A DNA stretch of 18,075 nt from Acidobacteriota bacterium (GTDB lineage: Bacteria; Acidobacteriota; Terriglobia; Terriglobales; Acidobacteriaceae). Shown here in pieces: positions 1 to 5,234 of the stretch. Positions within the stretch are counted from its first letter, which is position 1; each line of letters opens with the position of its first letter. The notes under the pieces were generated by a model. That model searched no databases. It had not been told where the DNA came from and saw only the letters and a list, made by a program, of their open reading frames with translations. The position numbers and the translations under genes were made by a program. The stretch lies in contig JAKBAG010000034.1 in NCBI GenBank assembly GCA_021809235.1, positions 1 to 18,075 of the forward strand, read 5' to 3'.

Positions 1-236
1 TGCAGGTGCAGGAGCGGCTGACCCGGCAGATTGCCGACGCCATTCAGGAGGCGATCGAGCCACGCGGCGTAGGTGTGGTGATTGAGGCTCGCCACATGTG
101 CATGATGATGCGCGGCGTGGAAAAGCAACAGTCCACCACCGTGACCTCCACCATGGTAGGCTGCTATCGCGAACAGCAGACCCGTGCGGAGTTTTTGTCG
201 CTCATCCGCCAGCCCGGTGGCAACATCTCACTCTGA
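1..236 (+). CDS. folE: GTP cyclohydrolase I, C-terminal part (5' end outside window)
   Basis: This is the end of GTP cyclohydrolase I, which converts GTP to 7,8-dihydroneopterin triphosphate, the first step of tetrahydrofolate (and in some bacteria queuosine) synthesis in the cytoplasm. The reading frame is open from the left edge (codons in phase with base 3) to the TGA at 234-236. It shows the family's QVQERLTRQIADAI segment, then VGVVIEARHMCMMMRGVEK, where the Cys of HMCM corresponds to a zinc ligand and the His beside it to an active-site residue in the E. coli enzyme. The tail (GCYREQQTRAEFLSLI) is the normal C-terminus, so the gene looks intact at this end. The GTG at base 6 is an internal Val, not a start. 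It converges on the NHL-repeat gene and shares the terminator at 259-321. Confidence 0.95.
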   Translation, partial: QVQERLTRQIADAIQEAIEPRGVGVVIEARHMCMMMRGVEKQQSTTVTSTMVGCYREQQTRAEFLSLIRQPGGNISL

Positions 237-258
237 AGCGACGGCAGTTTCCCTGCAC

Positions 259-321
259 TGGAACAGAAAACACGAAGGCCGCGACAGATTCCCTGCCGCG
301 GCCTTCGTGTTTTCTGTTCCA
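259..321. terminator. Bidirectional intrinsic terminator, 25-bp perfect inverted repeat
   Basis: The arms 259-283 and 297-321 are perfectly complementary over 25 bp around a 13-nt loop. The GC-rich inner part (CGAAGGCCGCG/CGCGGCCTTCG) is followed on each strand by a T-rich run (TGTTTTCTGTTCC). Either transcript can therefore form a hairpin plus U-tract, the A-tract of one direction being the U-tract of the other. It lies 22 bp after the folE stop and 6 bp after the stop of the convergent gene, so one element can serve both. Confidence 0.9.
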
Positions 322-327
322 CTCTGA

Positions 328-1923
328 CTACATACCCGTACCGCGCCATGCGGGGGTAGTGCCCGTGGTGGATCCAGGCAGTTGCACCTGCAGATAGAGC
401 GGCACATTCTGCTGCACCGTTCCGCCCGATGCTGTCACCATCACAGTTACCTGATAGCTTGTCTGGTGCGTCTGGTAATTCGGATTGGTGTAGTTGCATC
501 CGCTCAGCAGTCCTGCCCCGCTCAACAGCACCACGCAAAATCCCATCCAGCGCATCCAGGCTGAGTTCCGTGCCAGCTTCCGCCGGAAGGCCAGTCCGCC
601 GACGAGCATACCTGGCATCCACAGCAGCGAGGCCAGTGCCAGTGCTCCGCGAGAACGTTCTGTCGCCTGTCCCGATGCGCGCAGGGCGGCAGTGGCTGCT
701 GGTTGGGTGACCGTCAGGGTACCGCTCTGGGTAGCGCCCTGGGTCAGAGACAACGAAGCCGGACTCAACTGGCAGGTGTAGCCCGTCGGAGCGGCGCAGG
801 TCATGGATACCATTCCGGTGAAGCCGCTGGTTGAGGTCACGCTGTAGGGGACGGTAACCGTAACGCCCTCCTGCGTGCTCACCACACTGGTTCCCTGGTT
901 CACGGAAAGGGTAAAGTTGCCCACCGGGGTAGCACCGCTGCTGGAGTTGGCCGCCACCTGCCAGACCGAGTTGGAGGCCACCACAAACACGGTACCAGTG
1001 GTGTTGGCTGCCAGCGCCGTCGGCTGCGTGGTCCAGTTGCCCAGCGCCACCTCGGTGGAGGTGGCATTTACGGTGCCAGAGGCCGCACTGCCGGTGCCGG
1101 CCAGTATCTCATAGACGGCTCCCGGCACAGGGGAGGCAAAGAAGACATCCCCGGCAGGATCGACGGAGACTCCCAGAGGATTGGCGTTGGTCGGCGTCAG
1201 GGTGATCACGGTGGAGCTGGCATTGACCATACCGGTCATTGCGCCGCCTGTTCCGGCCTCAATCTCAAAGAGCTTTTTGCTGCCGGGATCGCCGACGTAC
1301 ACATTGCCGGAGGTGTCCACGGCCACACTCGACGGCTGCGAGAAGCCCGCGCCAACCACGGTCACCGTGGAGCTGGCATTCACGGTTCCGGCTGCCGCGC
1401 TGCCGGTTCCGGCGGCAATTTCCTTCACGGCCAGAGCTGCCGGATCGGCCACATACACATTCCCGTGCATATCCACGGCAACGCCCGACGGCTGCATCCA
1501 GCCCGAACCCAGAGCCACCACGGTGGAAGCATTGGTCACCGAGCCGGCCGCCGCTCCGCCAGTTCCGGCCAGAATCTCATCCACCTGCGCCGCTCCGGCA
1601 TCGGCCACAAAGACGTTACCCATGGCGTCGACTGCAACGCCAGTGGGCTTCTGGAATCCGGATCCCACGGTGACCACCGTAGAACCGCTGGAAACCGTGC
1701 CCGCCGCTGCGCCGCCGGTTCCGGCCAGTATCTCATCCACCTGCGCCGCTCCGGCATCGGCCACAAAGAGGTTCCCATGTCCATCGACGGCAATTCCCGT
1801 CGCATGGGTATACATCGAGTTCACGGGAACCGGGCCAAGCTGACCCGCCTGCGCCCACGCGACCGCACCTGCGGCCATCACCAATCCTGCCCATGCGGCA
1901 AACCGCACATACTGCTTCATCAT
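328..1923 (-). CDS. Secreted NHL-repeat / Ig-like protein with late transmembrane pair
   Basis: A 531-residue exported protein of unknown function. Residues 1-26 form a signal peptide with a likely AQA cleavage site. Residues 41-325 hold six NHL-type blades with a spacing of about 52 residues, each carrying a variant of GVAVDxxGNVFVADxG, so a six-bladed beta-propeller is likely. An Ig-like domain follows (about 336-408). Two hydrophobic helices come next (about 427-445 and 459-474, the second ending LLSGC), then a short beta-rich tail. I recall this order (propeller or Ig repeats, a TM pair, a beta tail) from acidobacterial surface proteins; the binding partner is unknown. Start: two adjacent ATGs (1923 and 1920) with only a weak, distant GGA upstream, so the first is assumed. 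Two repeats share a 52-bp nearly identical DNA segment. The signal peptide, absence of frameshifts and good codon structure support a real gene. Confidence 0.85.
   Translation of the reverse strand: MMKQYVRFAAWAGLVMAAGAVAWAQAGQLGPVPVNSMYTHATGIAVDGHGNLFVADAGAAQVDEILAGTGGAAAGTVSSGSTVVTVGSGFQKPTGVAVDAMGNVFVADAGAAQVDEILAGTGGAAAGSVTNASTVVALGSGWMQPSGVAVDMHGNVYVADPAALAVKEIAAGTGSAAAGTVNASSTVTVVGAGFSQPSSVAVDTSGNVYVGDPGSKKLFEIEAGTGGAMTGMVNASSTVITLTPTNANPLGVSVDPAGDVFFASPVPGAVYEILAGTGSAASGTVNATSTEVALGNWTTQPTALAANTTGTVFVVASNSVWQVAANSSSGATPVGNFTLSVNQGTSVVSTQEGVTVTVPYSVTSTSGFTGMVSMTCAAPTGYTCQLSPASLSLTQGATQSGTLTVTQPAATAALRASGQATERSRGALALASLLWMPGMLVGGLAFRRKLARNSAWMRWMGFCVVLLSGAGLLSGCNYTNPNYQTHQTSYQVTVMVTASGGTVQQNVPLYLQVQLPGSTTGTTPAWRGTGM
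1562..1769. repeat. Two 52-bp near-identical copies inside the NHL-repeat gene
   Basis: Positions 1562-1613 and 1718-1769 differ at a single base over 52 bp. They are 156 bp apart, exactly 52 codons, so they encode the same part of propeller blades 1 and 2 (FVADAGAAQVDEILAGTG). The other blades match much less well at DNA level, so these two copies are either a recent internal duplication or were homogenised by gene conversion. Confidence 0.9.
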
Positions 1924-2251
1924 GGAATCATTGTCCGTTCGGTATCAGGCGACGTGCCGTCGTACTCGCCTGGAATCGTCTACTTGCATACCCATCATAC
2001 CGGGCCTGCCGGGCCGTCGGCACATCCCTGCCACTCGATTCACAGAGGTGTGCCTGGCCAACAACTGCCGATTCTCTCTTCGGTGGGATCAACGTCTTCT
2101 CGCAGCATCTGGCGGCCATGCACTCGGGTATCTCGGAAAGTTCGGGAGATGGAGGAAACCGCCCAGAAACGCGAACTCGCCAGAGGGTTACGCTGCACCC
2201 TCAGGTGACAGTGCAGCGCCAAGGATATACCTCATAGCCAGACCTCGCAGC
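1924..2251. other. 328-bp intergenic region between two minus-strand genes
   Basis: This stretch lies upstream of the NHL gene and downstream of the DinB-like gene, both on the minus strand. I see no credible gene on either strand. On the minus strand a TATGAT (1994-1999) could be a -10 element for the NHL gene, about 70 bp before its start, but no good -35 box sits 16-18 bp away. The only clear secondary structure is the hairpin at 2191-2218. Confidence 0.5.
2191..2218 (-). terminator. Possible hairpin downstream of the DinB-like gene
   Basis: CGCTGCAC (2191-2198) pairs perfectly with GTGCAGCG (2211-2218) around a 12-nt loop, 33 nt after the stop of the DinB-like gene. There is no T-run after it on the minus strand, so termination is uncertain. 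Confidence 0.3.
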
Positions 2252-2809
2252 TCAGTGCCTGCGGGACCACGGCGGAACCACATGGTTCATCCGCGCGTAG
2301 GCAATGGACTGGCCAAGGTGCTCGTGTTGATCGGAAAGCATCATCATCAACGCATTCTCCCGGGTCATCTCCCGCCCAAACAGCTTGATCGACTGCTGCA
2401 TCTGGCTGTCGCTCATGCCCTGAATCGTCTTCTGCAGTGCCGCATAGGAAGCCTTGAGCGCATCCTGCATCCGGGCCGGATCGTTGATCGGCTCCATCTT
2501 TGCGCCGGGCTGCATGGCACTACCCTCCAGCACGTGGGTCAGCATGCCATTTTCGCGCAGCATCAGGTTGAATACGTCGCTGACCGACCGCACACCCTCC
2601 ATGGGACGCCAGTCATATTTGCCAGCCATGGCACCGGCCAGCGCAGCAAATTTATCACCCAGCCGCCCTGCATCGGCAGCCTCCACCGCCTGCACGCTCT
2701 TTGGTGTAGTTGCTGCCATCCCGCCCTGCGCCTCCGCCACGGGCATCCGACTCATTCCACCCAACACAACCGCCATCACCGGCAGCATCGCCCATCGATT
2801 CCATCGCAT
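2252..2809 (-). CDS. Secreted DinB-like (DinB/YfiT fold) protein
   Basis: A 185-residue protein with a signal peptide (hydrophobic 8-19, then VAEAQ near residue 28) and a body resembling the DinB/YfiT four-helix superfamily as seen in exported acidobacterial proteins. Recognisable parts are KYDWRPMEGVRSVSDV (64-79), the helix ALKASYAALQKTIQGMSD (117-134) and the late EHLGQSIAYARMNHVVPP (163-180). The family usually has three metal-binding His. Here the usual first site appears to be N81/L82 and the second D160, with H162 and H164 remaining, so metal binding may be lost or altered. Start chosen at 2809 because GAGG sits 8 nt upstream and the signal peptide begins there; longer in-frame starts up to 2896 add a non-signal-like extension. 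No partner gene is evident; truB is divergent. The fold assignment is good, the function unknown. Confidence 0.75.
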   Translation of the reverse strand: MRWNRWAMLPVMAVVLGGMSRMPVAEAQGGMAATTPKSVQAVEAADAGRLGDKFAALAGAMAGKYDWRPMEGVRSVSDVFNLMLRENGMLTHVLEGSAMQPGAKMEPINDPARMQDALKASYAALQKTIQGMSDSQMQQSIKLFGREMTRENALMMMLSDQHEHLGQSIAYARMNHVVPPWSRRH

Positions 2810-2946
2810 CCGCACATCCTCATTTCCGCTGCATCGGGAATTGTTTTCCGCAGCCGATCGCATTCTACGCCCAAACTGCATTCCCCTCCCAGTCACGCCA
2901 AGCCATTGGCACCGGCACCGGGCACCAACAGCGATAGAGTAGTAAA

Positions 2947-3834
2947 GTGAACGGTCTGCTTATCCTCGACAAACCCTCCGGCATTACCTCCCACGACGTG
3001 ATTCATCGACTCCGCCGCATCACCGGCGAGCGCTCCATCGGACACCTGGGCACACTCGATCCCATGGCAACCGGAGTATTGCCTGTGCTCCTGGGCCGAT
3101 TCACCCGTCTGGCTCAGTTCTTCTCCTCTGCAGAGAAAACCTACACCGGCAGCATCCGCTTCGGCTTTGCCACAGACACCTGGGATGCCGACGGCACGGC
3201 TGTGTCTGCCGAGCAGCCCGTCAGCTTCACTGCCGAACAGCTACGTGCCGCTGCTGAGGGCTTCCGCGGACAGATTCTACAGACTCCGCCGGCCTACTCG
3301 GCGAAGAAGATCGCCGGAACTCCCGCCTACCAGCTTGCACGTCAGGGCAAATCCGTCGAACTCCAGCCGGTCTCCATCCTTGTTTCGCAGTTCACCATCG
3401 ACTCCTTCACCGGAGACACGGCCACCTTCACCATCACCGTCAGTGCCGGTGGCTATATCCGCTCCATTGCCCACGACCTTGGCCAACGGCTCGGCTGCGG
3501 CGCACATCTGGCCACACTCCGACGCACCCAGGCCGGAGCATTCACAATCGACCAGGCATATCCGCTGGCTGCACTGGAGTCTATGGCGACAGACCACCCC
3601 GGAGGAAACGACCTCGCTGCCTGCTGCATTCATCCCCGGCTCATGCTTCCCGAGTTCCCGGCCGTCACCGCCGACTCCTTCACCCTGGGCAGACTCCGCA
3701 ACGGCGCCCAGATCAACCTGCCGGAGTTTTCCCTCGCCCCGCTGGTCAAGGTGTTCAGCGATCCCCAGGATCTGGTGGCGATTGCCCGGCGCATTGCCGG
3801 TACACTCTTTCAGCCCATTGTTGTCCTTGGCTGA
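2947..3834 (+). CDS. truB: tRNA pseudouridine(55) synthase TruB
   Basis: TruB isomerises uridine 55 in the T-loop of tRNAs to pseudouridine. The 295-residue product has the N-terminal LLILDKPSGITSHDV, then the catalytic motif HLGTLDPMATG with D38 as the nucleophilic Asp, the EKTYTGSIRFGFATDTWDADG segment, and GGYIRSIAHDLGQRLGCGAHL in the middle. Length is close to the usual 295-315. The C-terminal third (about 225-295) fits the small RNA-binding domain. The start is GTG at 2947; an in-frame TAG at 2935-2937 excludes any longer start, and the GTG is followed at once by the family's conserved N-terminus. No clear Shine-Dalgarno sequence precedes it. It is transcribed away from the DinB-like gene and ends 18 nt before a perfect hairpin. 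Confidence 0.96.
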   Translation: MNGLLILDKPSGITSHDVIHRLRRITGERSIGHLGTLDPMATGVLPVLLGRFTRLAQFFSSAEKTYTGSIRFGFATDTWDADGTAVSAEQPVSFTAEQLRAAAEGFRGQILQTPPAYSAKKIAGTPAYQLARQGKSVELQPVSILVSQFTIDSFTGDTATFTITVSAGGYIRSIAHDLGQRLGCGAHLATLRRTQAGAFTIDQAYPLAALESMATDHPGGNDLAACCIHPRLMLPEFPAVTADSFTLGRLRNGAQINLPEFSLAPLVKVFSDPQDLVAIARRIAGTLFQPIVVLG

Positions 3835-3851
3835 AGCAGACGCTTGCCTAG

Positions 3852-3891
3852 ACTGAAGAGGGGAACTGCCGCAGCAGTTCCCCTCTTCAGT
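3852..3891. terminator. 18-bp perfect hairpin between truB and tonB
   Basis: Arms 3852-3869 and 3874-3891 are perfectly complementary (18 bp) with a CGCA loop. On the plus strand the stem is followed by TTGTGTGG, a poor U-tract. It lies 18 nt after the truB stop, so it most likely ends truB transcription. It is 85 nt after the tonB stop on the other strand and could also act there. Confidence 0.75.
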
Positions 3892-3976
3892 TTGTGTGGA
3901 ATGTCGCACGCGAGCCGAGTGAGGAAATATGCACCCTTACGCTGGCGAGGCTCCGCCCCGAAGTCGGAATCAAGAC

Positions 3977-5017
3977 TCAGAACAGGCGGAAGTTCACCTC
4001 AATATTGAGCATCACCGGCACCGGGCGACCCAGCGCACGGTCAAACGCTGGCTTGAAGCGATACTGGCGCACCGCCTCCAGGGCTTTTTCATCCAGCCCC
4101 ATCCCCAGCGACCGCACCACATGCACGTTTTGCGGCCTGCCCTGAGCGTCCACAATCAACCCGATCAGAACCGCACCTTCATATTTGGCGCGACGGGCCT
4201 CATCGGAAAACTCCGCCTGCACGGAATAAATGACTGACGGCGCGGAAACGCCGTTGCCCACCTGGTAGACACCGCCGCCCATGTTGCCGCCCGAACCCGG
4301 GCCGATGCCATTGCCGCTACCGCTGCCCAGACCACCGCCGGAGCCGGATCCCATGCCGCCATGCGCTCCCTGACCGTTCGACAGCACCACCTTATTGGTC
4401 GAATCCAGCACACCCACATTCGGCAAAGCCGGATTGTCCGGAAGCTTGATGTTCTGCTGTACGTTGATCGCCGGCTCGATGGCCAGTTTGGGATGATCGT
4501 TCCGGATGACCTGCGGCGTCACGACGGGATTCTTCTCAATCTTCGGCAGGTGTCCCTTGATCGGGTTCACCATGTCATGATCCCCGCCGCCTCCACCACC
4601 GCCCATCTTGCCCGACTGCGGCGTCATCGGCTTCCATGCCGGGATATCAATGTTGGCCAGGTTCATCAGCTTCGGAGGCACCACGGCGGCAATCTGATGC
4701 CGGAAGGCAAACAGGAAGAACAGGATGATACCGATATTGATGGCCGCTGATATGGCATAGGAAACCGGGTTCCGCTCCGTCGCCATGGGATCCTTGACCG
4801 GAATCGGCTGGCTGGTCAGTTCCAGTGGCGGCAGCTTGGGTGGAAACATGGCGTCGTAGAGATTTTCATAGAGTTCCACGAAGAGATTCTTCTGGCGGAA
4901 GGCCTTGCCCGTCAGCGCCTCCAGACCATCGCTCCCCTCGGCTTTGCCTGCCGCCGGGGCCGCAGACTTCTCCGTCTCCATCTCTGCTTCCGGTGGATTC
5001 ATCACGTCGTTCGTCAT
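3977..5017 (-). CDS. TonB-family energy transducer with Gly-rich spacer
   Basis: TonB couples the proton-motive force of the inner membrane (via ExbB/ExbD) to outer-membrane receptors. The 346-residue protein has a long cytoplasmic N-terminus (1-84, with LFVELYENLYDAMFPPKLPP around 45-64), one membrane helix (about 85-106), a periplasmic spacer, and a typical TonB C-terminal domain (259-346: AEFSDEARRAKYEGAVLIGL, then VDAQGRPQNVHVVRS and ALEAVRQYRFKPA). The spacer is unusual. Instead of Pro-Lys repeats it holds a run of seven Gly (139-145) and a Gly/Ser/Asn tract at 216-250. Start at 5017 is preceded by GGTAGAGAACG on the minus strand. No exbB, exbD or receptor gene lies beside it. It is divergent from ileS across 217 bp. 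The fold is certain; which receptors it serves is unknown. Confidence 0.9.
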   Translation of the reverse strand: MTNDVMNPPEAEMETEKSAAPAAGKAEGSDGLEALTGKAFRQKNLFVELYENLYDAMFPPKLPPLELTSQPIPVKDPMATERNPVSYAISAAINIGIILFFLFAFRHQIAAVVPPKLMNLANIDIPAWKPMTPQSGKMGGGGGGGDHDMVNPIKGHLPKIEKNPVVTPQVIRNDHPKLAIEPAINVQQNIKLPDNPALPNVGVLDSTNKVVLSNGQGAHGGMGSGSGGGLGSGSGNGIGPGSGGNMGGGVYQVGNGVSAPSVIYSVQAEFSDEARRAKYEGAVLIGLIVDAQGRPQNVHVVRSLGMGLDEKALEAVRQYRFKPAFDRALGRPVPVMLNIEVNFRLF

Positions 5018-5234
5018 CGTTCTCTACCAACTCCACGGGCGGGGAGTTCCCGTCGGATGCCGCATTTACCCGGCGCACATCCGTCCGCACAGGTCATCTC
5101 TTCATTATGCTGGAGGATGGCAGGCGCTGTCTTCCGCACCCACCGCACGCTCTCTCTTCACAATAGACGATACGAAGCCGATCAAGTCACCGGTTTTTTC
5201 CACCGCCGCCGATTTACACTGGAATTTCGACACC

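Noticed and set aside
1181..1843. 220-codon plus-strand open frame opposite the NHL gene
   Set aside because: It mirrors the repeated minus-strand gene; its Pro/Ala/Thr-rich translation has no signal, start site or family features.
4905..5234. Upstream extension of the ileS frame (110 further codons)
   Set aside because: It overlaps the divergent tonB gene, has no similarity to the synthetase N-terminus, and the conserved start (LKSTLTLPQTDFPM) lies just after ATG 5235.
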